DNA of 64,000 bases from an uncultured Phycisphaerales bacterium (GTDB lineage: Bacteria > Planctomycetota > Phycisphaerae > Phycisphaerales > SM1A02): positions 45,097 to 109,096 of the forward strand of contig CAJQQE010000005.1 of assembly GCA_905480395.1 (NCBI GenBank), written 5' to 3'. A program made the translations under genes and the position numbers. Below the pieces are notes generated by a model. That model made no database searches, had not been told where the DNA came from, and saw nothing but the letters and a program-made list of their open reading frames with translations. Below, in pieces: positions 1-8,806 of the stretch. How positions within the stretch are numbered: the stretch's first letter is position 1; every line of letters begins with the position of its first letter.

Positions 1-1
1 C

Positions 2-454
2 CCATTCACCAAGACCGAGGATGGGCTTGCCGCGGTGATGGGGCATGAAGCGGCGCATGCGATCGCGCGGCATGGCGGCGAGAACATGACCAGACAGGGA
101 TTGGTGAGTCTTCTCTCAATCGGGGCGGCGGTGATGGTCGATCCGGAGGATCGGGTCATCGTGGCGGCGGCGGCAAGTGCCTATGGCCTCCTCGGAGAGC
201 CCGCCTTCAGCCGGGCTCAGGAATCGGAAGCGGACGAACTCGGACTTTTCCTGACCGCCGACGCCGGGTATGACCCCCGTGAATCGGTGGCGCTCTGGGA
301 GCGAATGGCGGCCCGGGGCGGTGAGCCGCTCGAGTTTCTCTCGACCCATCCGAATAGCGAGACACGAATCCGTGACTTGGAGGCGCTGATGCCAGTCGCG
401 TTAGAGGTTCGGAAACAGCGGCTTCTCGAACGCGGCGATCGAGCCCCCGAGTGA
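2..454 (+). CDS. M48 family metalloprotease, C-terminal part (5' end outside window)
   Basis: The reading frame is open from the window edge, so only the C-terminal ~150 residues are present. It holds the zinc-protease motif HEAAH (GHEAAHAIARHG, codons at 41-76), followed by the third metal ligand region ESEADELGLFL, which is the M48 (Oma1/BepA/LoiP-like) arrangement. The residues before the motif, TEDGLAAVMGHE, also fit the family. Known members are envelope quality-control proteases that act on membrane or periplasmic proteins. The signal peptide or lipobox, if any, lies upstream of the window. A second, unrelated-looking membrane M48 protease is encoded at 18563-20140. The next gene follows on the same strand after about 165 bases. 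Confidence 0.85.
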   Translation, partial: PFTKTEDGLAAVMGHEAAHAIARHGGENMTRQGLVSLLSIGAAVMVDPEDRVIVAAAASAYGLLGEPAFSRAQESEADELGLFLTADAGYDPRESVALWERMAARGGEPLEFLSTHPNSETRIRDLEALMPVALEVRKQRLLERGDRAPE

Positions 455-618
455 CCGGCGGAGTCAATCTCCTCGTGGCCTGAACGGTGGATCTGAACCA
501 GAATCTCACCCGAATTCCGCCGACCTGTCATGATGCCTGCGAAGAACCCCGGCGGATGTTCGAAGGTGAACGCCGCTGCCGAATCCAACGCCACCTCTGG
601 CAGCCTCGGAGTCGTCGT

Positions 619-2514
619 TTGACCTCGAACGAGCCCATCCCACCCGTCCGGATTCCCAACCCCGGACGTAACCGCCTGCAGCGGTTCATCTTCGAGATGC
701 TGCGGCCGGCGATCGATTCTGGTCTGGGGTTGAGGGAACTCAACAAGATCTACAGCGAGCGGGTGCTCGCGACCGACGAGTCATTGCCGGTCGGTGAGCG
801 TTTTCTCCGTGGGTTCAACGCGGGCTATCTCACCAGCGACGAGGAATTGGCCCAGATTCCGAAGGAGGGCCCGTTGGTGGTGGTGGCGAATCACGCTTTC
901 GGCGGCCTTGATGCCATGATCCTCGACGACCTGGTCGCGAAGGTCCGCCCCGATGTTCGATTCATTGCCAACTCGATTCTCGCCGCGGTCCCCGCGATCG
1001 GCGACCGAATCTTTCCGGTCGATCCGTTCGGCGGTCGCGATGCCGCTCGTCGAAATGCGGGTTCGATCCGTCGCGCTAAGGAGTGGATCAGAGACGGTGG
1101 AAGTCTGGCGGTTTTTCCGGCGGGCGAGGTGGCGCATTCGGAGTGGGGGCGTCTTTCGGTCACGGATCCTCCTTGGAATCCGATCATCGCTCGACTGATC
1201 AAGTCGACTGGCGCGTCGGTGATTCCAGTCTTCTTTGAAGGGCGGAATTCGTGGATGTTTCAGGCGGCGGGGTTGATCCATCCCAATCTCAGAGCAGTCT
1301 TGCTGGGACGCGAGTTACTCAAGGTTCAGGGGCGTCGCGTCAGAGTCGCGATCGGAACGCCCCTTCAAGTTCAACAGCTCGATCGATTCGCCGATCCCAA
1401 GGACCTGATTGAGTTCTTGCGTCTCCGAACCTTCGTGTTGCGGTCGAGACTCGAACACGAGAACTTCAAGGAAAGTCCCCGCCTCCATTCGATCGTCCGT
1501 TCGATTCCCCCGCGGAGTCGAACCCCCGAGCCCGTGCGGATGGAACCCGTGGCGACGACGCCCGCACACGCGTCTTTCGAGTTGGCGGCCGAGATCCTGG
1601 CACTTCCCCCGGAGCAGATCCTCGTGAAGCGAGGTGACCAACGGGTCGTCTACGCAGAGGCGGACCAGATTCCGCGGGTGCTCCAAGAGCTGGGGCGACT
1701 GCGGGAGCTGAGTTTTCGAGCGGTGGGCGAAGGCACGGGAAACGCATCGGACATCGATGAATTTGACCGCTCTTACTTGCACATCGTGCTTTGGGACGAG
1801 AAATGCAGCGGGGTCATCGGCGCCTATCGGTTGGGGCGGACCGACCGTCTCATCGAGACTCACGGGATCAATGGTCTCTACACCCGAACCCTCTTCCGCT
1901 ACGACGAGAATCTCATCAAAGAACTCGGGCCATCATTGGAGATGGGGCGTTCGTTCATCCACCCGGATCATCAGCGACGGGTGGAGCCATTGATGCTGCT
2001 CTGGAAGGGGATTTCCCGTTACGCGGGTACGTTCCCAAAGTATCGCCGGCTCTTTGGGCCAGTGTCGATCAGTGCCGACTATCACGCGACGTCGACGAGA
2101 CTGCTGCTTTCCTTTCTAAATACAACGGAACGCATCTCGAGGCTTGAGCGATTCGTGAAACCTCGGAATCCGCTCCGGGTCACCACCCCTCGCGATTGGG
2201 ATCCAACGTCGCTCCGGACGGTCCGTACCCTCGACGATGTCGATGAACTCGTCCTTGAGATTGAGAAGGGTGAGCGTTCCGTTCCCGTGCTGGTCAGGCA
2301 GTACTTGAAACTCAACGCGGTCTTTCTCGGATTCAACGTCGACCCCGACTTCAGCAGTGTCGTCGATGGACTCGTCATGGTTGATCTGCTGCGGATGAAC
2401 CGTCGGCTGCTCCGGTTCTATATGGGGGAAGAGCTTGTGGACCCGTTCTTGAAGATTCACGCCGAAGCCGATTCCCAGGTTCAGGCGGAGCCGGCAAGCC
2501 AACCGATTTTCTGA
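619..2514 (+). CDS. Fused PlsC-type acyltransferase / OlsB-type GNAT N-acyltransferase
   Basis: The 631-residue protein has two acyltransferase halves. The N-terminal half (about residues 40-270) carries NHAFGGLD near residue 91, the NH-x-D catalytic motif of lysophospholipid acyltransferases, followed by FPAGEV. The C-terminal half (about 330-560) resembles the ornithine-lipid N-acyltransferase OlsB family (GAYRLGR, ELGPSLEMGRSFIHP, ADYHATS). This pairing suggests a bifunctional OlsF-like enzyme making ornithine or other aminolipids at the inner membrane; the substrate is inferred. I chose the TTG at 619 because GGAG at 608-611 sits 7 nt upstream and the conserved region starts soon after. 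The frame is open back to a GTG at 487, with an ATG at 556, but that extension is Arg/Cys-rich and looks non-coding. Confidence 0.8.
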   Translation: MTSNEPIPPVRIPNPGRNRLQRFIFEMLRPAIDSGLGLRELNKIYSERVLATDESLPVGERFLRGFNAGYLTSDEELAQIPKEGPLVVVANHAFGGLDAMILDDLVAKVRPDVRFIANSILAAVPAIGDRIFPVDPFGGRDAARRNAGSIRRAKEWIRDGGSLAVFPAGEVAHSEWGRLSVTDPPWNPIIARLIKSTGASVIPVFFEGRNSWMFQAAGLIHPNLRAVLLGRELLKVQGRRVRVAIGTPLQVQQLDRFADPKDLIEFLRLRTFVLRSRLEHENFKESPRLHSIVRSIPPRSRTPEPVRMEPVATTPAHASFELAAEILALPPEQILVKRGDQRVVYAEADQIPRVLQELGRLRELSFRAVGEGTGNASDIDEFDRSYLHIVLWDEKCSGVIGAYRLGRTDRLIETHGINGLYTRTLFRYDENLIKELGPSLEMGRSFIHPDHQRRVEPLMLLWKGISRYAGTFPKYRRLFGPVSISADYHATSTRLLLSFLNTTERISRLERFVKPRNPLRVTTPRDWDPTSLRTVRTLDDVDELVLEIEKGERSVPVLVRQYLKLNAVFLGFNVDPDFSSVVDGLVMVDLLRMNRRLLRFYMGEELVDPFLKIHAEADSQVQAEPASQPIF

Positions 2515-2604
2515 TCGACGCGCTGTCCGTCTCATGATCCGAACCCCATATTCAGATCGTGGCAGTTCAGATGATGGGATTCGAAGGGCGATAGAGTGGC
2601 GGGC

Positions 2605-3435
2605 ATGATTCCATTCCGAATCAGTTCGGCGGATGCTCGGCTGGCGAGTTTGTTCTTGGCCGCAATCGGTGCGATGGGTGCGAACGGTCAGGTTCTCGTG
2701 GAGGTTCCACCCGCGGGAGTTTCCATTTGGCCGCCCGAACCGGTGGTCGTCGCGTTGTCGGCGCGAATCGCCGGGGGCCCATTCGCTGATGCGGCCGATC
2801 CCGCCCTCCAGCCAATCATCAACGAGGTCCGCGGCTGGCCCACCGAGCCATGGGCTTCGACGGTCGGCGACACGATGGATTTCTCCGGGCTCGCAGCGCC
2901 GACGCAGGCGGGCCGACTGGTCGCCCTCGCGGGTGTCATTCGCCAGGTGTCCAACCTGCAAGACTCCGGTTCAGAACCGCTTCGAGAATGGGCGATCGAG
3001 ATCACCGGTGGGCAGATTGCGATCGCGGTCACCACTGAGGTATCGACCGACCTCATGGTCGGAACGCGAGTTCGATTCCTCGGGCGGTATGCGGGGCAGA
3101 TCGAGTCGCGGTCACGCGACGGTCGGACGCGATCATGGCCACTGGTGATCGGCCGGGTTCATCGCGTCCCAAGTGAGGGAGGCTGGATCGGACTCCCCAT
3201 TTTTATTCTGCTGCTGGGTGGTACGGTTGTCTTTCTTCGTCGTCGCGCGGCGGTGATTGGCGATCAATCGTCGATGATTCGAGACAACGGATCCAGTCTC
3301 GCTGGCGTTGGAACGGGAGTTGAAGTCGTCGGGAAGCCGATGTCTCTCCCGTCGGATCCCGCCGACGCCCTGGAAGTATTGGCGAAGCAAACAGGATCGG
3401 AGCCCGGTGGTCCACCCACAGAGGATTCCAGATGA
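2605..3435 (+). CDS. Hypothetical membrane-anchored protein
   Basis: This 276-residue protein is not one I recognise. It begins with a weak signal-like hydrophobic stretch (LASLFLAAIGAMGANGQ), followed by an extracytoplasmic region of about 180 residues rich in beta-type sequence. A single transmembrane helix (WIGLPIFILLLGGTVVFL, about residue 195) comes next, then Arg residues and a polar cytoplasmic tail of about 60 residues. This gives a type I bitopic topology by the positive-inside rule. A GTG at 2596 is an alternative start 9 nt upstream. It lies between the acyltransferase gene and aroB on the same strand and could be co-transcribed with either. No catalytic motif is visible. Confidence 0.65.
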   Translation: MIPFRISSADARLASLFLAAIGAMGANGQVLVEVPPAGVSIWPPEPVVVALSARIAGGPFADAADPALQPIINEVRGWPTEPWASTVGDTMDFSGLAAPTQAGRLVALAGVIRQVSNLQDSGSEPLREWAIEITGGQIAIAVTTEVSTDLMVGTRVRFLGRYAGQIESRSRDGRTRSWPLVIGRVHRVPSEGGWIGLPIFILLLGGTVVFLRRRAAVIGDQSSMIRDNGSSLAGVGTGVEVVGKPMSLPSDPADALEVLAKQTGSEPGGPPTEDSR

Positions 3436-3549
3436 TCTGCTCGTGACTCCAAAATACCGGAAGCTTTGGAACCGCTCGTAGAGGCGAGCGAGACCGAAGT
3501 GGCCACCACGAAGAAATGTTCGAACCAGATGACCGGAGACCAAGATTTC

Positions 3550-4683
3550 ATGCACCGCCACGAACTCGTATTTGAGCAGACGCGAACGACGATTCTGATC
3601 GGTCGAGGTTTGATCGGTCGTGGGCACGAGCTTCTGGTTACCGATGCCGGACTGGTCCCGGACCAGCGGATCTATCTGGCGATCGACGCCGGGCCGGAAC
3701 GGATTGTGGCGGACCGTCATGGTCGACTCCTCGAAGCCGCCTTGGAGGCGCAGGGCGGGGTGGCTCGAGGCATTTTCGAGGCCGCCGAGTCGGCGAAGTC
3801 CATGGAGACCGTGGAGCGAATCTGGGATGATCTGCTCCAAGTTGGCATGGATCGTCGCGGTCTTCTGGTCGCGATCGGTGGTGGGATCGTGTGTGACGTG
3901 GCGGGCTTCGCGGCCAGTGGCTGGATGCGGGGGATTGATCTGGTGCTGGCTCCAACCACCCTTCTGTGCATGGTTGATGCGGCCATCGGCGGGAAGACCG
4001 GGGTGAATCGTCCACTGGCGAATGGCGGACTCGGAAAGAACCTCGTCGGGGCGTTTTGGCCGGCAAAGTTGGTCATCTGCGATTGCGATGTTCTGGCCAC
4101 GCTGGGTCCGCGGGAGTTCCGTGCCGGGCTTGCGGAATGTCTGAAGCACGCCCTGATCGATGGGGAAGAGTCCTTGGTCGCCTTCGAACGCGATCTTCCC
4201 TCGGTGCTGGAGCGGAATCCAGAGACGCTGCCAGACTTTGTGGCCCGATCTGCCGGCGTCAAAGTGTCCATCGTTCAACGAGATCCCAGGGAATCCGGGG
4301 ACCGAGCTTTGCTCAACCTCGGTCATACCTACGCCCATGCATTGGAGAGCCAAGTTGATCTCGAGCTGCTTCATGGCGAAGCCGTCGCGCTTGGCCTGGT
4401 GGCCGCCTGTCGAGCGGCGAGCGCCGCGGGGCTGCTGTCCGGTCGGGAGTTGGAGAATCGGGTCACGGGGCTCCTAGACCGATGTGGCCTTCCCACATGC
4501 ATTCCGGCCGGTGGCTCGGCCGACCTTGGCGCACTCCGTGAGGTCATGCGACTCGACAAGAAATCCCTCGGTGGCCAAATTCGACTCGTGCTTCCGCGTG
4601 CGGTCGGTCAAATCGAGGTGGTGGACGGGCTTGCCGACGAGGTCGTCGATGCCGGTTGGGCGGCGATTCTGCGGGCGGAATGA
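3550..4683 (+). CDS. aroB: 3-dehydroquinate synthase
   Basis: AroB converts DAHP to 3-dehydroquinate in the shikimate pathway, using NAD and a divalent metal. The 377-residue protein shows the family blocks in order: GGGIVCDVAGFAAS, APTTLLCMVDAAIGGKTGVN, GAFWPAKLVICD, the metal-site segments AECLKHALI and LNLGHTYAHALE, and LHGEAVALGL. Its length is normal. The frame is open upstream to 3466, but the ATG at 3550 has GGAG at 3535-3538 and gives the usual N-terminus. It is not clustered with other aromatic-biosynthesis genes here; the genes on either side are unrelated. The cytoplasmic role is well established for the family. Confidence 0.95.
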   Translation: MHRHELVFEQTRTTILIGRGLIGRGHELLVTDAGLVPDQRIYLAIDAGPERIVADRHGRLLEAALEAQGGVARGIFEAAESAKSMETVERIWDDLLQVGMDRRGLLVAIGGGIVCDVAGFAASGWMRGIDLVLAPTTLLCMVDAAIGGKTGVNRPLANGGLGKNLVGAFWPAKLVICDCDVLATLGPREFRAGLAECLKHALIDGEESLVAFERDLPSVLERNPETLPDFVARSAGVKVSIVQRDPRESGDRALLNLGHTYAHALESQVDLELLHGEAVALGLVAACRAASAAGLLSGRELENRVTGLLDRCGLPTCIPAGGSADLGALREVMRLDKKSLGGQIRLVLPRAVGQIEVVDGLADEVVDAGWAAILRAE

Positions 4684-4823
4684 GGCGGTGCGGTGTTCTT
4701 CTTTGAATCCATCTTTGGAGTCGTGAAGCCTCGAAGGCCGATCCTGAAGAGATCCGAGCGGGCCGCAATCGCGGAAGTCGCGATTGGTTCGCCGGAACAC
4801 CCCTTTTAGGGCCCTCACGCACT

Positions 4824-6161
4824 ATGAGGATCATTTCGATCGTGAATCAGAAGGGTGGATGTGGAAAAACCACCACATCCGTCAATCTGGCGGCCATTTT
4901 GGCCTCCCAAGGCCGACGAGTCCTTTTGGTCGACCTCGACCCCCAGTCCCACTGCGCTGCCGCGCTTGGGGTCCCTGAGGATGAGATCGAGTACAGCACC
5001 ATTGATCTCTTGCTTGACCCTCCTGCCGGGCAGTTGAATGCCTCGCAGATCGGCTCCCGCACCTGGGAGGTCGCTTACGGACTCCGACTCTTGCCAAGCA
5101 CCGTTCGTTTGGCTCGGGCCGAGGCGCCGGGCGGCGGGCTCATGGAGGCAGGGGACCGGGATCGACGTCTCAAGCGAGGGCTCGAAGCGTTTGCCGACTC
5201 CATGGACTATTGCCTGATCGACTGCCCGCCCACGATTGGCATGCTCACGTTCAACGCCCTTCGAGCGGCCGACGAAGTCTTGGTGCCGGTCGAGACCGGT
5301 TTTCTCGCGACCCGCGGCGCTCAGCGGCAATGGGCGACCCTTCGGGCGATGGCGGCCCGAATCGGCCGCCCAGTTCGCGCCCGGATCGTCCCCAACCTGC
5401 TGCATGATGAACGCTCGCTCGACCGAGACCTGCTCAAGGCCCTTCGGGCGCACTTCGGCGCTGGCGTCTCGCCCCATCCGATTCGAGATCATCTCGACAT
5501 CCGAGAAGCCACCGCCTTTGGACGCGCCGTCATCGAACATGCACCGGAATCTGAAGCAACTCGTGACTATCAACGTCTCGCCGCGTGGCTGGAGACGGAT
5601 TCCGCGGCGGTCATCGATCCGCCGGTCTCGGACGAGTCCGAGGTTTCATCGTCAGACGATGCGGCGCCCGCGAGCCATCCCGTTTCTGAGCCGGAAACAT
5701 CTCCGCTCGGTGACGCGACCGGTATTCGGGAGGTTGAAGTCTCGTCCCGAGTCGCCGAGCTCGTTCAGCGATTGCGTCCGGGACGTTCATCCGACGCGCC
5801 AGGCGTGGCGGTTGGAGTTTCGGGTCATGGCATGTCCACGGGGCGAATCCGCATCGTCCAGCCCGCAGCCCTCGGCGACCGAATCGCCGTCACCGGCGAT
5901 TTCAATCAATGGCATGAGGCAGGCTTACCACTCCGTTCCTTGGCTGACCAAGCCGAAGGTCCGCAGTGGGTGGGAATCGAGTTACCCGGGGGGACGGATG
6001 TGCGGTATCGATTGGTCGTCGACGGGAAGTCGATGCTCGATCCTTCGAATCCCCGCGTGGTTGACGGTCCTGACGGAAGTCCGGCGAGCGTGGTTGGGGC
6101 GACGACCGGAACCACCGGTAAGGTTGGCGTCATCTCTACCGCGACGGTGAAATCGACGTGA
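4824..6161 (+). CDS. ParA/Soj-type ATPase fused to a C-terminal glycogen-binding (AMPK/CBM48-like) domain
   Basis: Residues 1-255 form a ParA/MinD ATPase with the deviant Walker A QKGGCGKTTTS at about 9-19, DLDPQ, and the switch DCPPTIGML. A low-complexity Ser/Glu/Pro linker of roughly 80 residues follows. Residues about 340-425 match the AMPK-type CBM48 E-set domain: VTGDFNQWHEAGLPL, GIELPGG, then RYRLVVDGKSMLDPSNP. CBM48 normally binds glycogen or alpha-glucans in AMPK-beta and branching enzymes. Known ParA proteins partition chromosomes, plasmids or protein cargo. Together these suggest positioning of carbohydrate granules or glucan-linked cargo, which is an inference. No parB lies nearby; the next gene (6233) is a ParA-like protein without a P-loop. 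Confidence 0.85.
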   Translation: MRIISIVNQKGGCGKTTTSVNLAAILASQGRRVLLVDLDPQSHCAAALGVPEDEIEYSTIDLLLDPPAGQLNASQIGSRTWEVAYGLRLLPSTVRLARAEAPGGGLMEAGDRDRRLKRGLEAFADSMDYCLIDCPPTIGMLTFNALRAADEVLVPVETGFLATRGAQRQWATLRAMAARIGRPVRARIVPNLLHDERSLDRDLLKALRAHFGAGVSPHPIRDHLDIREATAFGRAVIEHAPESEATRDYQRLAAWLETDSAAVIDPPVSDESEVSSSDDAAPASHPVSEPETSPLGDATGIREVEVSSRVAELVQRLRPGRSSDAPGVAVGVSGHGMSTGRIRIVQPAALGDRIAVTGDFNQWHEAGLPLRSLADQAEGPQWVGIELPGGTDVRYRLVVDGKSMLDPSNPRVVDGPDGSPASVVGATTGTTGKVGVISTATVKST

Positions 6162-6232
6162 TTCTCCTACCGGCGGATGCCGGTTTTCTTGGATCGGCAA
6201 TGACGCCGCTCCACAACTTCGGAGCGTGAAGC

Positions 6233-7786
6233 ATGGATGCGGCCCGCGATCCTTTTGACGAACTCACCGCCCTCTTCTTGAGTGACGAACCACAAGCCGG
6301 TGCCGCGCTCGGCGACTCCGGTGGGGATCGTGTCATGGACATCGATCAACCGGTTCGACCTGATCCGGTCAAGCCGAAGCTAACGATCGCGATCTGTGGT
6401 CACCTTCCCGTGATGGCGGGTCTTTGGGTGACGCAGTACGCCGACCGAATTGCGGAGGCGGCGGGTTCGACCGGGCTGGTGCGAATGGAAGGCGGTCGCT
6501 GTTCGATCGAGATTTTCCGCTCGGATGCGAAGATCAGCCGACCTAAGGAAGCCGATCTTGCGGAGTCCGCGGGAATCATCGCTGACGACCTTCATCGTTG
6601 GGTCGTTTGCGTGGATGATCGGGATGCCGCGGCGGCGGTCCGGGCCGGTGCCGATGAAGTGGTCATTCTCACCGCAGCCGAGCAGCCGGCGGTGATCGAA
6701 GCCTACCGACTCGCCAAGAGCGCGGCGGCACGAGTCCCCGCAGAACGTTCTTTAGATCTCGGCTTGGTGGTCGTGGGGGCCGATCCCGAGCGTGCGGAAA
6801 GCGCCGGTGATGTTCTGGCGAAAGCCGCAACTCGACATCTCGACCGCCCGTTACCGGTGGTGGCGACGGTTCGTCGACTTGATGTGGTCGAAGGATCTCA
6901 GCGTTTGGTCTTTGATGAATCAGTCCGGCGCAGCGCAGAAGAGGTGGTCTCGGCCATTCGAGCATCGCTGGATCTCGCGGCACTTCGACCAGTATCAGCA
7001 GTTCGTCCAGAGAAGTCTTCGGAATCGTTTGCAGACTCGTACCCCGGAGGTCTTCGGCTGGCGAGATTCGAAGAGACCGGCGAGCTGGCCGACGAGCCCG
7101 CGACGGATTTGTCTTCGGCCTCTCGCCGGCGACCGACCAATGGTGGTGCCATGCAGCCGTTGTTTCCTGGCTCTGGATCTAGACCAGACTCCGGGACCGA
7201 TCGGCCGCGGAGCAATTTTCGATCGGTCCGTTTGCGCCCATCTCCAATGGGCGCCCCTGGCGAGCCGGCTTTCTTGCCTGGCGAGCCGGAGGAAGAGGCC
7301 GATGCGGCCATCTCGAATCCTGGGACCATGGAACCGGAACTGAGTCGAGCGGGCGCCGCATCGCGACTTGGCCCACTTGATGGTTCACTTGATGGTTCAA
7401 CGATCGACGTCGAGCCACCGGCGTTGGTTTCCGATGCCGGACTTCTTGGTTTTCTCCCCGAACTCAAGCCCACCGGGTTCCGCTGTCCAATCGCCACGGA
7501 TGTTGAAATCGCCGCGGATACGGAAGGCGGCGTGCACCTGCTTTGCTCGGATGTCAGTCTCGAATCAGCCCGGATCGCAGAGGCTTGGTTGCGCGGTAAT
7601 CGGAATCTGATTGCGAACGTGATCGACTTTTCCGGGGTGTCGACGATCCACGTCTTTACGACGGATCCGCCGCGGGTCGCCGACCTTCATCGCACCGGGC
7701 TTCGGCTTCATCTCATCATCGAAGACGGTGAGCATCGCCGGCGGGTCCCACTCAATAGCGAGCAGAACGCGGTCATTCCCGGATAA
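6233..7786 (+). CDS. ParA/MinD-fold protein without P-loop, probable partner of the upstream ParA-CBM48 protein
   Basis: This 517-residue protein starts 71 nt after the ParA-CBM48 gene. Residues about 47-260 have the rhythm of a MinD/ParA domain (LTIAICGHLPVMAGLW at the place of the Walker A strand, then WVVCVDDRDAAAAVRAGADEVVIL and LDLGLVVVGADPE). The GKGGxGKT loop is absent, so it should not bind ATP in the usual way. The middle 150 residues are low-complexity Pro/Ser/Gly. The last ~90 residues form a compact domain (ADTEGGVHLLCSD, NLIANVIDFSGVSTIHV, RLHLIIEDGEHRRRVPL). I do not recognise a named family. A structural or cargo-adaptor role for the upstream ATPase is inferred from adjacency. 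Confidence 0.65.
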   Translation: MDAARDPFDELTALFLSDEPQAGAALGDSGGDRVMDIDQPVRPDPVKPKLTIAICGHLPVMAGLWVTQYADRIAEAAGSTGLVRMEGGRCSIEIFRSDAKISRPKEADLAESAGIIADDLHRWVVCVDDRDAAAAVRAGADEVVILTAAEQPAVIEAYRLAKSAAARVPAERSLDLGLVVVGADPERAESAGDVLAKAATRHLDRPLPVVATVRRLDVVEGSQRLVFDESVRRSAEEVVSAIRASLDLAALRPVSAVRPEKSSESFADSYPGGLRLARFEETGELADEPATDLSSASRRRPTNGGAMQPLFPGSGSRPDSGTDRPRSNFRSVRLRPSPMGAPGEPAFLPGEPEEEADAAISNPGTMEPELSRAGAASRLGPLDGSLDGSTIDVEPPALVSDAGLLGFLPELKPTGFRCPIATDVEIAADTEGGVHLLCSDVSLESARIAEAWLRGNRNLIANVIDFSGVSTIHVFTTDPPRVADLHRTGLRLHLIIEDGEHRRRVPLNSEQNAVIPG

Positions 7787-7822
7787 TCATTTTCGTCACG
7801 GATCTGTCGCGGATCCGTCGCC

Positions 7823-8740
7823 TCATCCGGTGGGAAACAGCAGTTGAATTTGGAATCGAATACTCCACTCGCCGACTCCGGCGGGCTTTTCAACGTTGTA
7901 GAACCCTTGCAATTGAATGTTCACTGGCTGCGATCCGATTCGCATGACTCTTCCGAAGCCCCCGCCGAGCGGGACCGTCCACCGGTTGTCGGCGTCGGCC
8001 TTCCAGTTCGCCGTGAAGACCGGGGATGTGGTGAGGTACCAGCCGTCAGGCAGGTTGTAATTGATGAACGGCTGCATCAGCAGCGAGTTCACAGCGTTTT
8101 CACCCGATCCGGCGTATGACCAGACGTTCTGAACCAATCCACCGATCACCCAGGGGCCTTGCATGGTGAGTGCCACGACGCTGGGGCCTGCCGACCACTT
8201 GTCGGTTCCGAGTCGGTCCGAGGTCGCGGTTGGGAATTGCAACACTGGGCCGACTCCCCAGATGATTTCGCTGGTCTTCGCCGGAGAGAAGAACGCCGTG
8301 AACTGCAGATCGCCAAGACCAAAGTCGCTCGAGACGCCTGCCGCTGGCGAGGGCGCATTGATTACTGGGAGGATCGTCCGGGTGATCAGATTGATGTCAT
8401 CGGAGATTTTGATCGGGATGACGGGCTGAATATTAAGCACCCACTGTGCGTTGTCTCCGGGGCCGGTTGGAAAGGTCAGGTTGCTCTGGAACGGAAGGCT
8501 AATCATGTCAGCAACGGGATTCTGCGCTGCTTTGGCGAGTTGTTCGGCACTCGGACCGCCGCCCGCCGTGGCGGTCGGTGAGGTCGTGTTCAAGTCGCCA
8601 CCGTTCGCGACGGCGGCCTCCGCGGCCTCTTCTTGGATGGCGAGAATTCCAGACGCAAAATCAAGGCGAATCGAGGTTTCGGCGATCGCCAACGTCGGTA
8701 CAAGGCCGGTGGCCATCGAAAGGATGATGAGGGGATTCAT
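7823..8740 (-). CDS. Outer-membrane beta-barrel protein of the family often labelled neuromedin U
   Basis: The 305-residue protein has an N-terminal signal peptide (LIILSMATGLVPTLAIAE). It continues with the family signature KAAQNPVADMISLPFQSN, VLNIQPVIPIK and NLITRTILPVINAP, and alternating beta strands run to the end, closing in QIQLLFPTG. These proteins are misnamed neuromedin U in databases and are predicted outer-membrane barrels related to the MetA/phenol-degradation transporter superfamily; the substrate is unknown. A GGAG ribosome site precedes the ATG. It lies 66 nt downstream of the M19 dipeptidase gene on the same strand, so co-transcription is possible. It converges with the gene ending at 7786, with a short hairpin in the 36-nt gap. 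Confidence 0.8.
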   Translation of the reverse strand: MNPLIILSMATGLVPTLAIAETSIRLDFASGILAIQEEAAEAAVANGGDLNTTSPTATAGGGPSAEQLAKAAQNPVADMISLPFQSNLTFPTGPGDNAQWVLNIQPVIPIKISDDINLITRTILPVINAPSPAAGVSSDFGLGDLQFTAFFSPAKTSEIIWGVGPVLQFPTATSDRLGTDKWSAGPSVVALTMQGPWVIGGLVQNVWSYAGSGENAVNSLLMQPFINYNLPDGWYLTTSPVFTANWKADADNRWTVPLGGGFGRVMRIGSQPVNIQLQGFYNVEKPAGVGEWSIRFQIQLLFPTG

Positions 8741-8806
8741 AATCGGTGTTCTCCGGAGTTGAAATGTGAGCTGACAAGAATATCTTCGGCCGTCATGTGG
8801 CTGGGA

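Noticed and set aside
3133..4374. 413-codon minus-strand frame antisense to aroB.
   Set aside because: Shadow; lacks any domain, while aroB motifs are complete on the plus strand.
4766..4786. 8-bp hairpin with GGA near its loop before the ParA gene, as a possible CsrA site.
   Set aside because: The GGA straddles the stem and the motif does not match ARGGAU.
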